DNA of 64,000 nt, taken from Actinophytocola gossypii (lineage in GTDB: Bacteria; Actinomycetota; Actinomycetes; Mycobacteriales; Pseudonocardiaceae). The translations under genes and the position numbers were made by a program. Of the stretch, positions 17,338-25,966 are shown one piece after another (the first letter of the stretch is position 1; every line of letters starts with the position of its first letter). The stretch lies in contig NZ_JAFFZE010000027.1 of NCBI RefSeq assembly GCF_025165815.1, positions 1 to 64,000 of the forward strand, written 5' to 3'. The notes under the pieces are model-generated. The model saw nothing but the letters and a program-made list of their open reading frames with translations, did no database searches and had not been told where the DNA came from.

Positions 17338-18108
17338 ATGGTCCGCTCACTCTGGGTGGCCGCGCTCGCCACCCTCGCCGTGTTCCCGGTCGCCTGCGGA
17401 TCGGCGGCACCGGCCGACGACCAGGACGGAGCCTCGGGTGAGGTCGTGGTGTTCGCCGCCGCGTCGCTCACCGAGACGTTCACCGAACTCGGCCGGCGGT
17501 TCGAGGAGGCGAACCCCGGCACGACGGTGACGTTCAACTTCGCCGGCAGTTCCTCGCTGGCGAAGCAGATCGTCGAGGGCGCTCCCGTCGACGTGTTCGC
17601 CTCGGCCTCGCCGGCGAACATGGAGCAGGTCACCGAGACCGACGCGGTGTCGGGCGAGCCGACGGTGTTCGTGCGCAACCGGCTGGAGATCGCGGTCCCG
17701 GCGGGCAACCCGGGTGACGTCACCGGGATCGCGGACTTCGCCGACGAGGACCGGACGATCGCCCTCTGCGCCGAGGAGGTGCCGTGCGGGGCGGCGGCGA
17801 GGAAGGCACTCGACGCGGCCGGGGTCACCGCGGCGCCGGACACCCTGGAACGCGACGTCAAGGCGGTGTTGACCAAGGTCGAACTCGGTGAGGTCGACGC
17901 GGCGCTGGTCTACCGCACCGACGTCCGGGCCGCGGACGACACCGTCGAGGGCATCGCGTTCCCGGAGTCGGAGCGGGCGGTCAACGACTACCCGATCGCG
18001 ACCATGGCGGAGGCACCCAACACCGAGGGCGCACGGGCGTTCGTCGACTTCGTGCTGTCCGACGCCGGCCGCTCGGTGCTGACCGACGCCGGGTTCGACG
18101 GTCCGTGA
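17338..18108 (+). CDS. modA: Molybdate ABC transporter substrate-binding lipoprotein
   Basis: A 256-residue periplasm-side binding protein. The N-terminus has a hydrophobic stretch ending in FPVAC, with C20 as the lipidated cysteine. The mature part starts VVFAAASLTETFTEL, followed by NFAGSSSLAKQI and VDVFASAS, which are the ModA oxyanion-site segments. The ATG is immediately after the Mop stop codon, and its own stop overlaps modB by 4 bases. It captures molybdate or tungstate for the ModBC transporter. Confidence 0.93.
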   Translation: MVRSLWVAALATLAVFPVACGSAAPADDQDGASGEVVVFAAASLTETFTELGRRFEEANPGTTVTFNFAGSSSLAKQIVEGAPVDVFASASPANMEQVTETDAVSGEPTVFVRNRLEIAVPAGNPGDVTGIADFADEDRTIALCAEEVPCGAAARKALDAAGVTAAPDTLERDVKAVLTKVELGEVDAALVYRTDVRAADDTVEGIAFPESERAVNDYPIATMAEAPNTEGARAFVDFVLSDAGRSVLTDAGFDGP

Positions 18109-18926
18109 CCGCTCCGAGCCGGGTCCGGCGCAGGACCGTCCGGCGCGGGCGGCTGCCGGTCGTCCTGGCCGTCCCCGCGCTGATCGGGCTGGCGTTCCTG
18201 GTCGTCCCCCTGATCGGGATGCTGGTCCAGACCCCGTGGTCCACGCTGGGCGACCAGTTGTTCAGCCAGGAGGTCGGGCAGGCGCTGCTGCTGTCGCTGG
18301 TCTGCGCCAGCCTGGCCACGGTGCTCTGCCTGGTGCTCGGCGTGCCGCTGGCCTGGCTACTGGCCAGGAGCGACCTGCCGGGGCGCGGGGTGCTGCGGGC
18401 ACTGGTGACGGTGCCGCTGGTCCTGCCGCCGGTCGTCGGCGGGGTGGCACTGCTGCTCGTGCTCGGCCGCCGGGGGCTCATCGGCGAGCACCTGCACGAG
18501 TGGTTCGGCGTCTCGCTGCCGTTCACCACCGCCGGCGTGGTGGTGGCGGAGGCGTTCGTGGCGATGCCGTTCCTGGTGATCGCGGTCGAGGGCGCGTTGC
18601 GCGGAGCCGACTCGCGCTTCGAGGAGGCGGCCGCGACCCTGGGCGCCTCGCGGTGGCTGACGTTCCGTCGCGTCACGCTGCCCTCGATCGCGCCGGGGGT
18701 GGTGGCCGGCACGGTGTTGTGCTGGGCTCGCGCCCTGGGCGAGTTCGGCGCCACGATCACGTTCGCCGGCAACTTCCCCGGCCGGACCACGACGATGCCG
18801 CTCGCCGTGTACCTGGCGCTGGAGACCGATCCCGGCGCGGCGATCGTGTTGAGCGTCGTGCTGCTGCTGGTGTCGGTGGTCGTGCTGGTCAGCCTGCGGG
18901 ACCGGTGGATCGGCGGGACGCCGTGA
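18105..18926 (+). CDS. modB: Molybdate ABC transporter permease
   Basis: A 273-residue inner-membrane permease with about six hydrophobic segments. The EAA loop reads EEAAATLGASRWLTFRRVTLP, and the C-terminal part has ARALGEFGATITFAGNFPGR, a strong ModB signature. The GTG start overlaps the modA stop, and its stop overlaps the modC start, so the operon is translationally coupled throughout. Confidence 0.93.
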   Translation: MTAPSRVRRRTVRRGRLPVVLAVPALIGLAFLVVPLIGMLVQTPWSTLGDQLFSQEVGQALLLSLVCASLATVLCLVLGVPLAWLLARSDLPGRGVLRALVTVPLVLPPVVGGVALLLVLGRRGLIGEHLHEWFGVSLPFTTAGVVVAEAFVAMPFLVIAVEGALRGADSRFEEAAATLGASRWLTFRRVTLPSIAPGVVAGTVLCWARALGEFGATITFAGNFPGRTTTMPLAVYLALETDPGAAIVLSVVLLLVSVVVLVSLRDRWIGGTP

Positions 18927-19972
18927 CGCTGCGCGCCGACCTGCACGTGACGCGGGGCGCCTTCCGGCTCGACCTGCCGTTGACGGTCGAGCCGGGCGAG
19001 GTCGTGGCGCTGCTCGGCCCCAACGGTGCGGGCAAGACCACGGCGCTGCGGGCACTGGCGGGGCTGCTGCCCGTCACGTCCGGGGACATCCGGCTGGACG
19101 ACGCGGTGTGGGACCGCCCGCCCGAACTGTTCGTGCCCCCCGAGAACCGCGCGGTCGGCGTGGTGTTCCAGGACTACCTGCTGTTCAACCACCTGTCCGC
19201 GCTGGAGAACGTCGCGTTCGGCCCGCGGGCGCGGGGACTCGACCGGGCGAGCGCGCGGGCGCGGGCGCGCACCTGGCTGGACCGGGTGGGGCTCGCCGAC
19301 CACGCGGGCAAGCGACCCCGGGCGCTGTCGGGTGGGCAGGCGCAGCGGGTGGCGCTGGCCCGCGCGCTGGTCACCGAGCCAGGACTGCTGCTGCTCGACG
19401 AACCGCTGGCGGCCCTGGACGCCAGCAACCGGCTGCACGTGCGCTCCTCGCTCGCGCGGCACCTGGCCGAGTACCCCGGCCGCACCCTGCTGGTCACCCA
19501 CGACCCGCTCGACGCCATGGTCCTGGCCGACCGGATCGTGATCGTCGAGCACGGCCAGGTCGTGCAGGAGGGCCCGCCGGCCGAGGTGGCCCGCCGGCCG
19601 CGAACGGACTACGTCGCCCACCTCGTTGGGCTGAACCTCTACCGCGGCGTCGCGTCCGGCACCGGCGTGCGGCTCGACGACGGTGGCAGCTTCACCGTCG
19701 CCGAGCCGGCCACGGGCGCGGTGCACATCGCGTTCTCCCCGACCGCGGTGAGCCTGCACCGCGACGTTCCAGAGGGCAGCCCCCGGAACGCGTGGCCGGT
19801 GACCGTGGCCGACATCGAACAGCACGCGCACACCGTTCGCGTACGCCTGGACGGCGACCCGCCGGTCCTGGCCGACGTCACGCCGGCCGTGATCGCCGAG
19901 CTGGGCCTGTCCCCCGGCGCCCGCGTATGGGCGACGGTCAAGGCGACCGAGGCCGCGGTCTACCCGGCCTGA
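18923..19972 (+). CDS. modC: Molybdate ABC transporter ATP-binding protein
   Basis: A 349-residue ATPase. The start is GTG 18923, which overlaps the modB stop as GTGA; the frame is open much further upstream but that part is inside modB. Walker A is GPNGAGKTT (residues 32-40), the ABC signature is LSGGQAQRVALARAL, and Walker B is LLLLDEPLAALD. A C-terminal TOBE-like region follows from about residue 285 (HAHTVRVRLDGDPPV). It powers molybdate import with modA and modB. Confidence 0.93.
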   Translation: MTLRADLHVTRGAFRLDLPLTVEPGEVVALLGPNGAGKTTALRALAGLLPVTSGDIRLDDAVWDRPPELFVPPENRAVGVVFQDYLLFNHLSALENVAFGPRARGLDRASARARARTWLDRVGLADHAGKRPRALSGGQAQRVALARALVTEPGLLLLDEPLAALDASNRLHVRSSLARHLAEYPGRTLLVTHDPLDAMVLADRIVIVEHGQVVQEGPPAEVARRPRTDYVAHLVGLNLYRGVASGTGVRLDDGGSFTVAEPATGAVHIAFSPTAVSLHRDVPEGSPRNAWPVTVADIEQHAHTVRVRLDGDPPVLADVTPAVIAELGLSPGARVWATVKATEAAVYPA

Positions 19973-20008
19973 CCAGCGAACACTGAACGTATGTGGGGGT
20001 CCCCCGGT

Positions 20009-20028
20009 CGGGTGGCATGGGCCGCCCG
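20009..20028 (+). terminator. Short hairpin after modC
   Basis: CGGGTGGC (20009-20016) pairs with GCCGCCCG (20021-20028) with one G-U pair and a 4-base loop, 36 bases after the modC stop. It is short and has no U-tract, so it is a moderate candidate. Confidence 0.45.
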
Positions 20029-20105
20029 TTCGCATAGCACCGTGCGGATCTGGGCATGTCGCGATGACACGCGACTGTCTAAAGAGGAGGAGCAGGTGAT
20101 AAGCC

Positions 20106-20924
20106 ATGATTGGCCAGGACATGGTGAACCGGCTGTACGACTGCCAGGTCGTCGACCCCGGGGGCGAACGGATCGGACCGGTCAAGCGGATCTGGCTGGA
20201 CGGCCGGACGGGTGACCCCGTCTGGGCCTCGGTACACACGGGGATGTTCGGGCTGAAGGAGACCTTCGTCCCGCTGCAACGTGCGGAGCTGCACGAGGAC
20301 CAGCTGCAGGTACCGGTGGACAAGGCGCAGGTCAAGGACGCCCCTCGGATCGACGCCGAGGGCGACCAGATGAGCGACGAGGAGCAGCGGACGCTCTACC
20401 GGTACTACGGCATGGGCGCGTCCGACGGCGACGGCCGGCACCGAACCGATGACCGTCGAGGTATGGGTCAGCAACCCGGTTCGGTACAGCGCTCGCCCTC
20501 GGGCCAACGCGACGACGGCCGGTGGGACGCGGACGACACGCGCGACGGCGAGAGCATGACGCGCGCCGAGGAGCGGTTGCGCGTCGGTACCGAGCAGGTG
20601 GAGGCCGGCCGGGTGCGCCTGGTCAAGCACGTGGTCACCGACGAGCAGCAGGTCTCGGTCCCGGTGTCCCACGAGGAGGTCCGCGTCGAACGCGAACCGG
20701 TCACCGACCCGCGCGGCACCGACACGAACATCTCCGAAGACGAGCAGGAAGTCCGCCTGCACGCCGAGAAACCGGTGGTGGGCAAGGAAACCGTGCCGAT
20801 GGAACGGGTGCGGCTGACCAAGGACACCGTCACCGGCGAGGAAACCGTGTCCGACGAGGTCCGCAGGGAAGAGATCGACGTCGAGGACGACCGGGACGCC
20901 GGCCGCCGGCCGCCCACGAAGTGA
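20106..20924 (+). CDS. PRC-barrel and DUF2382 domain stress protein
   Basis: A 272-residue soluble, highly charged protein. Residues 1-85 form a PRC-barrel (LYDCQVVDPGGERIGPVKRIW). A polar linker leads to a DUF2382 domain from about residue 155 (TRAEERLRVGTEQVEAGRVRL, then KPVVGKETVPMERVRL). Such proteins are common in actinomycetes and linked to stress adaptation or surface/ribosome-associated roles; the exact function is unknown. The gene is monocistronic, with a strong ribosome site (AAAGAGGAGGAG) and a hairpin behind it. Confidence 0.85.
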   Translation: MIGQDMVNRLYDCQVVDPGGERIGPVKRIWLDGRTGDPVWASVHTGMFGLKETFVPLQRAELHEDQLQVPVDKAQVKDAPRIDAEGDQMSDEEQRTLYRYYGMGASDGDGRHRTDDRRGMGQQPGSVQRSPSGQRDDGRWDADDTRDGESMTRAEERLRVGTEQVEAGRVRLVKHVVTDEQQVSVPVSHEEVRVEREPVTDPRGTDTNISEDEQEVRLHAEKPVVGKETVPMERVRLTKDTVTGEETVSDEVRREEIDVEDDRDAGRRPPTK

Positions 20925-20952
20925 CCTCCGTTCACTGACCCCGGCGTCGTCT

Positions 20953-20990
20953 GGTTGAGGGGCATCACCGCATCCGTGGGCCCCTCAACC
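20953..20990 (+). terminator. Terminator after DUF2382 gene
   Basis: GGTTGAGGGGC (20953-20963) pairs perfectly with GCCCCTCAACC (20980-20990) around a 16-base loop, 28 bases after the stop codon. Confidence 0.78.
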
Positions 20991-21040
20991 GACTCGGCGG
21001 TCGCCACTGGATACAGGTGATCGTGTCGGTAGCCCTCGCC

Positions 21041-21364
21041 TCACTCGTCCGCCTGCCTGGGTTGGGTGGGATCCGGCGTCGGGAACGGTGGGCGCGGATC
21101 GGGACCGGGCGGTGCCGGCGGCTGCGGCGGGTCGGTCGGCTGCGGATCCGGCCCCGGCACCGGCGGAACAGGACTCGGATCCGGTCCCGGACCCGGCGGA
21201 ACCGGACTCGGATCCGGTGCGGGACCCGGCGGAACCGGACTCGGATCCGGTGCGGGACCCGGCGGAACCGGACTCGGATCCGGTGCGGGACCCGGCGGAA
21301 CCGGACTCGGATCCGGTGCGGGACCCGGCGGAACGGGGTCCGGGGTCGGTGACGGGGTACTCAT
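21041..21364 (-). CDS. Possible proline-rich repeat protein read through the 33-bp repeat
   Basis: A 107-codon leftward frame that starts ATG 21364 and consists almost wholly of PPGPAPDPSPV repeats of 11 residues. It has no signal peptide, membrane segment or good ribosome site. Because the repeat unit is 33 bp and GC-rich, all frames on both strands are open here, so openness is no evidence of coding. Proline-rich repeats of this kind do occur in actinomycete surface proteins, usually with an anchor that is missing here. Confidence 0.25.
   Translation of the reverse strand: MSTPSPTPDPVPPGPAPDPSPVPPGPAPDPSPVPPGPAPDPSPVPPGPAPDPSPVPPGPGPDPSPVPPVPGPDPQPTDPPQPPAPPGPDPRPPFPTPDPTQPRQADE
21162..21326. 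repeat. Five tandem copies of a 33-bp repeat
   Basis: Units start at 21162, 21195, 21228, 21261 and 21294; the unit begins GGCGGAACCGGACTCGGATC. The last four are identical and the first differs at a few positions. A partial sixth copy follows at 21327. Copies are directly adjacent with no spacers. The 508-bp gap between the DUF2382 terminator region and the phosphoketolase gene is otherwise without clear signals. Confidence 0.95.
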
Positions 21365-21432
21365 GCGGCGCGGGTGCCCGTCCGATCACCCACCGAAACG
21401 TGTGATCGCGGCACGAACGGGTAGTCACTGGC

Positions 21433-23766
21433 GTGACGACCAGCACCGACCCCCACACCGTCGCCACCGTCCGCTATCGGCGGGCCGCCGACTACCTCGC
21501 CGCCGCCATGATCTACCTGCGGGACAACGTGCTCCTTCGGGAACCGCTGCGGGCCGGGCACCTCAAGCCTCGGCTGCTCGGGCACTGGGGCACCTGTCCG
21601 GGCATCACGTTCCTCTACAGCGGGCTCAACGGCCTCGTCCGGCGCACCGGGCAGCGCACGCTCCTGGTCACCGGGCCGGGACACGGTGCTCCCGCCAACC
21701 ACGCGAACCTCTGGCTGGAGGGCACCCACGCCCACTACGACCCCGCCCTGACCCGCGACGAACGCGGCCTCGCCGAGCTGGTCCGGCGGTTCTCCTGGCC
21801 GGGCGGCTTCCCCAGCCACCTCTCCCCCGAGGTCCCCGGTGTCGTCCACGAGGGCGGCGAGCTCGGCTACGCCCTGGCCACCGCCTTCGGGGCCGCGCTG
21901 GACGATCCGGGCCTCCTGGTCGCCTGCCTCGTCGGCGACGGCGAGGCGGAGACCGGCCCGACCGCGGGATCCTGGCAGGGCCACAAGTTCCTCGACCCCG
22001 CGACCTCCGGCGCCGTGCTCCCGGTCCTGCACCTCAACGGGTACAAGATCTCCTCCCCCACCGTCTACGGGTGCATGTCCGACGACGAGCTCACCGCCTA
22101 CTTCCGGGGCTCCGGCTGGTCCCCGCACGTCGTCGACGTCACCGCCACCGACGACCCGGACGCCCTGCTCGCCGCGACCCTCGACCTCGCCCACGCCGAG
22201 TTCCGCGACGCCACCGCCGGCTACGCCCCACCGCTGATCCTCATGCGCAGCCCCAAGGGCTGGGGCGTCCCGGACCGCGACGCCGACGGCGAACCGCTCG
22301 CCGGCACCTTCCACGCCCACCAGGTGCCGCTGGAGGACACCGACCTCGACCTGATCGAGCGGTGGCTGCGCTCCTACCACCCCGAGGACCTCTTCGACGA
22401 CGACGGGCGGCCGCACGACGACCTGCTCGCCGACCTGCCGCCCGAGCACCTGCGGCTCGGCCGGGTGCCGCAGGCCGACGGCGGCCGGCTGCGTCGTGAC
22501 CTGCCGCTGCCCGACGTCGCGCCGTTCGCCACCGAGGTCACCGCGCCGGGCGAGCGGCAGGCGAGCCCGACCGGGCAGGCCGGCGAGTGGCTCGCCGAGC
22601 TGATGCGGGTCACCGAGGACCGGCGCGACTTCCGCGTGGTGTGTCCGGACGAGCTGGAGTCCAACAAGCTCGGCGCCGTCCTCGACGCCACCGATCGCGC
22701 GTTCGCCTGGCCGGTGCCGACCTACGCCGAGCACGTGGCGCCGGACGGACGGGTGCTGGAGGTGCTGTCCGAGCACCTGTGCCAGGGCTGGCTGCAGGGC
22801 TACCTGCTCACCGGCCGGCACGGGCTGTTCCCGTGCTACGAGGCCTTCGCGTCCATTGTGGACAGCATGGTCAACCAGTACGCCAAGTTCCTCAAGATGG
22901 CCGGCGAGGTCGCCTGGCGCGCCCCGGTCGCGAGCCTGAACTACCTGCTGACCAGCGAGGGCTGGCGCCAGGACCACAACGGCTACAGCCACCAGGGCCC
23001 CGGCTTCATCAACAACCTGCTGAGCAAGAAGGCCTCGGTCAGCCGCGTCTACCTCCCGCCGGACGCGAACACCCTGCTGGTCACGCTCCGCCGCTGCCTG
23101 TCCTCGACCGGCCGGATCAACCTCGTGGTCGCCGGGAAGAACAGCGCGGCCCAGTGGCTCCCGCTCGCCGACGCCGAGGAGCACTGCCGCGCGGGCGCCG
23201 GCGTGTGGGAGTGGGCGAGCAGCCATCCGGACCCGGTCGAACCGGACGTGGTGCTGGCCTGCGCGGGCGGCATCCCGACCGTCGAGACCCTGGCCGCGGC
23301 CTGGCTGCTGCGCGAACGCGCGCCGTGGCTGCGGGTGCGCGTGGTGAACGTCGTGGACCTCCTGGTGCTCAGCCGGCCACGCAGCCACCCGCACGGCATG
23401 AGCGACGACGGGTTCGCCGCCCTGTTCGGCACCAGCACGCCCGTCGTGTTCGGCTTCCACGGCTATCCGTCGGCCGTCCACGAACTGCTGCACGGCCGCC
23501 CGGACCCGGACCGGTTCCACGTGCACGGCTACCTCGAGGAGGGCACCACGACCACGCCGTTCGACCTGCTGGTCAGCAATGGCATGAGCCGCTACGACCT
23601 CGCCGCCGACGCGCTGCGCCGTGCGCCGAGCGCCGCGTCGGCCGGTGGCGAGCTGGCCGAGGCGCTGCTGCGCGAGCGCGACGAGCTGCGCGCCATGGCC
23701 TACCGCGACGGCGTCGATCCGCCGGAGATCACCGACTGGCGCTGGACACCGGGAGACGCGCGGTGA
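21433..23766 (+). CDS. xfp: Phosphoketolase (xylulose-5-P/fructose-6-P)
   Basis: A 777-residue thiamine-diphosphate enzyme that splits xylulose-5-phosphate (or fructose-6-phosphate) with phosphate to acetyl phosphate. Segments LGHWGTCPGITFLYSGLN, GPGHGAPANHANLWLEG, GDGEAETGP and SEGWRQDHNGYSHQGPGF are phosphoketolase signatures, and full length is kept. The GTG start is 6 bases after a weak site. It overlaps the acetate kinase gene by 4 bases, giving a two-step acetyl-phosphate to acetate/ATP bypass of glycolysis. Confidence 0.95.
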   Translation: MTTSTDPHTVATVRYRRAADYLAAAMIYLRDNVLLREPLRAGHLKPRLLGHWGTCPGITFLYSGLNGLVRRTGQRTLLVTGPGHGAPANHANLWLEGTHAHYDPALTRDERGLAELVRRFSWPGGFPSHLSPEVPGVVHEGGELGYALATAFGAALDDPGLLVACLVGDGEAETGPTAGSWQGHKFLDPATSGAVLPVLHLNGYKISSPTVYGCMSDDELTAYFRGSGWSPHVVDVTATDDPDALLAATLDLAHAEFRDATAGYAPPLILMRSPKGWGVPDRDADGEPLAGTFHAHQVPLEDTDLDLIERWLRSYHPEDLFDDDGRPHDDLLADLPPEHLRLGRVPQADGGRLRRDLPLPDVAPFATEVTAPGERQASPTGQAGEWLAELMRVTEDRRDFRVVCPDELESNKLGAVLDATDRAFAWPVPTYAEHVAPDGRVLEVLSEHLCQGWLQGYLLTGRHGLFPCYEAFASIVDSMVNQYAKFLKMAGEVAWRAPVASLNYLLTSEGWRQDHNGYSHQGPGFINNLLSKKASVSRVYLPPDANTLLVTLRRCLSSTGRINLVVAGKNSAAQWLPLADAEEHCRAGAGVWEWASSHPDPVEPDVVLACAGGIPTVETLAAAWLLRERAPWLRVRVVNVVDLLVLSRPRSHPHGMSDDGFAALFGTSTPVVFGFHGYPSAVHELLHGRPDPDRFHVHGYLEEGTTTTPFDLLVSNGMSRYDLAADALRRAPSAASAGGELAEALLRERDELRAMAYRDGVDPPEITDWRWTPGDAR

Positions 23767-24875
23767 CCTTGCTGACCGTCAACCCCGGCTCGGGCAGCCT
23801 CAAGGCGCACCTGGTCGACCCGGCCGCCGAGACCGTCGAGCACGCCGCCGAGGTCGAGCACCCGCCGGACTCCGACGAGGCGTGGCGGGAACTCGACGAG
23901 CTGCTCGACCGCGCGGGCGACCTCGACGCCGTCGGGCACCGGCTGGTCCACGGCGGCCCGGACCTGCGCGCACCCACGATCGTCGACGGTGTGGACGGCG
24001 ACGTGCGCCGCGCGATCGAGCGCGCCACCTCGCTCGCGCCGCTGCACCTGCCGGCCACCCTGGCGTTGCTGGACCGGCTCGTCGAGCGGCTGCCGGAGGT
24101 GCCGCACGTGGTGTGCCCGGACACCGCGTTCCACCGGGACCTGCCGGAGCACGCGGCGACCTACGCGCTGCCCACGGACTGGCGCGAGGCCTTCGACCTG
24201 CGCCGCTACGGCTTCCACGGCCTGTCCTACCGCTGGGCGCTGGACCGGGTCGCCGGCGTGCTCGACCGCCCGGCCGGCGAGTTGCAGGTGCTGCTCGCCC
24301 ACCTCGGCGGCGGCTGCTCGGTGTGCGCGGTGCGCGACGGGCGCAGCGTCGACACCTCGATGGGGCTGACCCCGCTGGAGGGCCTGGTCATGTCGAAGCG
24401 CTCCGGCTCGGTCGATCCCGGGCTGTTGCTGTGGCTGCTGCGCGAGACCGACCTGGACGCCGCCGCGCTCGACGACGGCCTCAACCACCGGTCCGGCCTG
24501 CTCGGCCTGTCCGACGGTCGCTCGCCGGACACTCGTGACCTGGTCGCGGCCGCGGGCGACGACCACGCCGCCGCGCTCGCGCTGCGGGTGTTCGGCCACC
24601 ACGCCCGCCGGGGGCTCGCCGCGGCGGCGACCAGCCTGGACCGGATCGACGCGCTGGTGTTCACCGGCGAGATCGGCTGGGACCAGCCGGAGGTGCGGAC
24701 CGAGGTGGCGGCCGGGCTCGGGCTGTTCGGGGTGCCGCGCCACCTGTCCGGCAACCGGGACGACGACGGCCCGGTGAGCCCGCCGGGAGCCGAGGTCCCG
24801 GTCGTCGTGGTCCGCCCGAGGGAGGAGCTGCAGGTCTGCCGGGACACGATGTCGGCGATCAACGGGATTTCCTGA
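23763..24875 (+). CDS. ackA: Acetate kinase
   Basis: A 370-residue ASKHA-fold kinase interconverting acetyl phosphate and acetate with ATP. GTG 23763 overlaps the phosphoketolase stop. Family segments are VNPGSGSLKAHL at the N-terminus, VGHRLVHGG (catalytic Arg region), YGFHGLSYRW, LAHLGGGCSVCAVRDGRS and DTSMGLTPLEGLVMSKRSGS. The C-terminal adenosine-binding motif reads FTGEIGWDQPEVR rather than the common GIGENS form. It is slightly short for the family (about 400), with compact loops. Confidence 0.93.
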   Translation: MTLLTVNPGSGSLKAHLVDPAAETVEHAAEVEHPPDSDEAWRELDELLDRAGDLDAVGHRLVHGGPDLRAPTIVDGVDGDVRRAIERATSLAPLHLPATLALLDRLVERLPEVPHVVCPDTAFHRDLPEHAATYALPTDWREAFDLRRYGFHGLSYRWALDRVAGVLDRPAGELQVLLAHLGGGCSVCAVRDGRSVDTSMGLTPLEGLVMSKRSGSVDPGLLLWLLRETDLDAAALDDGLNHRSGLLGLSDGRSPDTRDLVAAAGDDHAAALALRVFGHHARRGLAAAATSLDRIDALVFTGEIGWDQPEVRTEVAAGLGLFGVPRHLSGNRDDDGPVSPPGAEVPVVVVRPREELQVCRDTMSAINGIS

Positions 24876-24983
24876 GTTTCCACAATCCGTTGTTTCTTAC
24901 CCGATCAGGTGACAATTCTTGACACTCTGAGTAAATATCCGATTGGCTCCCGCGCGGGGGAAGACTCACCGAAAGGGTCCTCT

Positions 24984-25559
24984 GTGGACTACACGCACGA
25001 CGACTCCGGTGCTACCGCGGCGAAGATCGTGGTGGCCGGCGGTTTCGGGGTCGGCAAGACGACGTTCATCGCCTCGGTGTCGGACATCGAGCCGCTGCGC
25101 TCCGAGGCGGCGATGACCACCGCCGGCGTCGGCATCGACGAGATCGCCGCGGTGCCCGACAAGGAGTCCACCACCGTCGCCATGGACTTCGGTCGAATCC
25201 GGCTGGGCGACGACCTCGTGCTGTACGTGTTCGGCACCCCGGGCCAGCACCGGTTCTGGTTCATGTGGGACGACATCGTGCACGGGGCGATCGCGGCCGT
25301 CGTGCTGATCGACACCCGCCGCCTCGCCGACTGCTTCGCCGCCATCGACTACTTCGAGAGCCGGGGCGTGCCGTTCCTGGTGGCGGTCAACCAGTTCGAG
25401 GGCGCGCACCGGTTCCGCCAGGAGGACATCCGCGACGCACTGGCCCTGCCGCCCGGCGTCCAGGTGATCGAGTGCGACGCCCGGTCCCCGGAGGAGGCGC
25501 GACGGGTGCTCATCGCGGCCAGCGAGTACGCGCTGTCGCTGCTCGGTGCGTCACAGTGA
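24984..25559 (+). CDS. Orphan CvnD-type GTP-binding protein
   Basis: A 191-residue small GTPase of the conservon (cvnABCD) type. GTG 24984 is chosen because it follows AAAGGG and gives the usual CvnD opening (xDYxxxDSG... before the P-loop); the frame is also open from GTG 24909. The P-loop is GGFGVGKTTF, the switch II DTxG equivalent is TPGQHRFWFMW, and NQFEGAH is the base-recognition region. CvnD normally follows a histidine-kinase-like CvnA, roadblock CvnB and DUF742 CvnC, but none of these precedes it. A DUF742 protein is encoded 4 kb away at 29312. Confidence 0.88.
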   Translation: MDYTHDDSGATAAKIVVAGGFGVGKTTFIASVSDIEPLRSEAAMTTAGVGIDEIAAVPDKESTTVAMDFGRIRLGDDLVLYVFGTPGQHRFWFMWDDIVHGAIAAVVLIDTRRLADCFAAIDYFESRGVPFLVAVNQFEGAHRFRQEDIRDALALPPGVQVIECDARSPEEARRVLIAASEYALSLLGASQ

Positions 25560-25646
25560 GTAGTTCTCGGAATTCCTGCGTGTAACCGGATCGTGGACGG
25601 GTATCCGATGTCGCCCGGAACTTTTCGACCACGCGAGGTGAGTTCG

Positions 25647-25895
25647 ATGCCCCGTCCCCCCGACAACGCCCCCTTATGCGGTTCGCTGGTCACGTTCTTG
25701 CTGCGGGACAAGGACGGCGAACGGTTCAGGGTCGGCGAAGTGACCGGCCCGGTCGAGCCGGACCCGCAGACGGGCGAGACCTGGATCGGCGTGCGCATCT
25801 GGCACGCACCACCGGAACGGATGCTGAACCTGATCCCGCTCACCGCGGTGCTGAACATCTCCCCGCCCGGCGACCGGGACCACGACGCCGCCTGA
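25647..25895 (+). CDS. Small conserved-looking protein of unknown function
   Basis: An 82-residue soluble protein starting at ATG 25647, preceded by GAGGTGAG at good spacing. The central part (GEVTGPVEPDPQTGETWIGVRIWHAPP) suggests a small beta fold. There is no signal peptide or metal motif. It lies 87 bases after the CvnD-type gene and 71 before phoU, all in the same direction, but no family is recognised. Confidence 0.55.
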   Translation: MPRPPDNAPLCGSLVTFLLRDKDGERFRVGEVTGPVEPDPQTGETWIGVRIWHAPPERMLNLIPLTAVLNISPPGDRDHDAA

Positions 25896-25921
25896 CCAGC
25901 AGGTCGCGGTTGGTATCCTGA

Positions 25922-25947
25922 CATGTCTAGCTGGTTAACAGGACATG
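25922..25947. promoter_or_regulatory. Inverted repeat upstream of phoU
   Basis: CATGTC (25922-25927) and GACATG (25942-25947) form a 6-bp inverted repeat with arm centres 20 bp apart, ending 20 bases before the phoU start. The interval contains AGCTGGTTAAC. It may be an operator or leader element; no regulator can be named. Confidence 0.35.
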
Positions 25948-25966
25948 AACACGAGGGGTGCGACCC

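Noticed and set aside
21162-21326. CRISPR array
   Set aside because: The 33-bp units are directly adjacent, with no spacers and no cas genes nearby.
24909-24983. 25-residue N-terminal extension of the CvnD-type GTPase from GTG 24909
   Set aside because: GTG 24984 has AAAGGG upstream and matches the usual CvnD start; the extension is not family-like.
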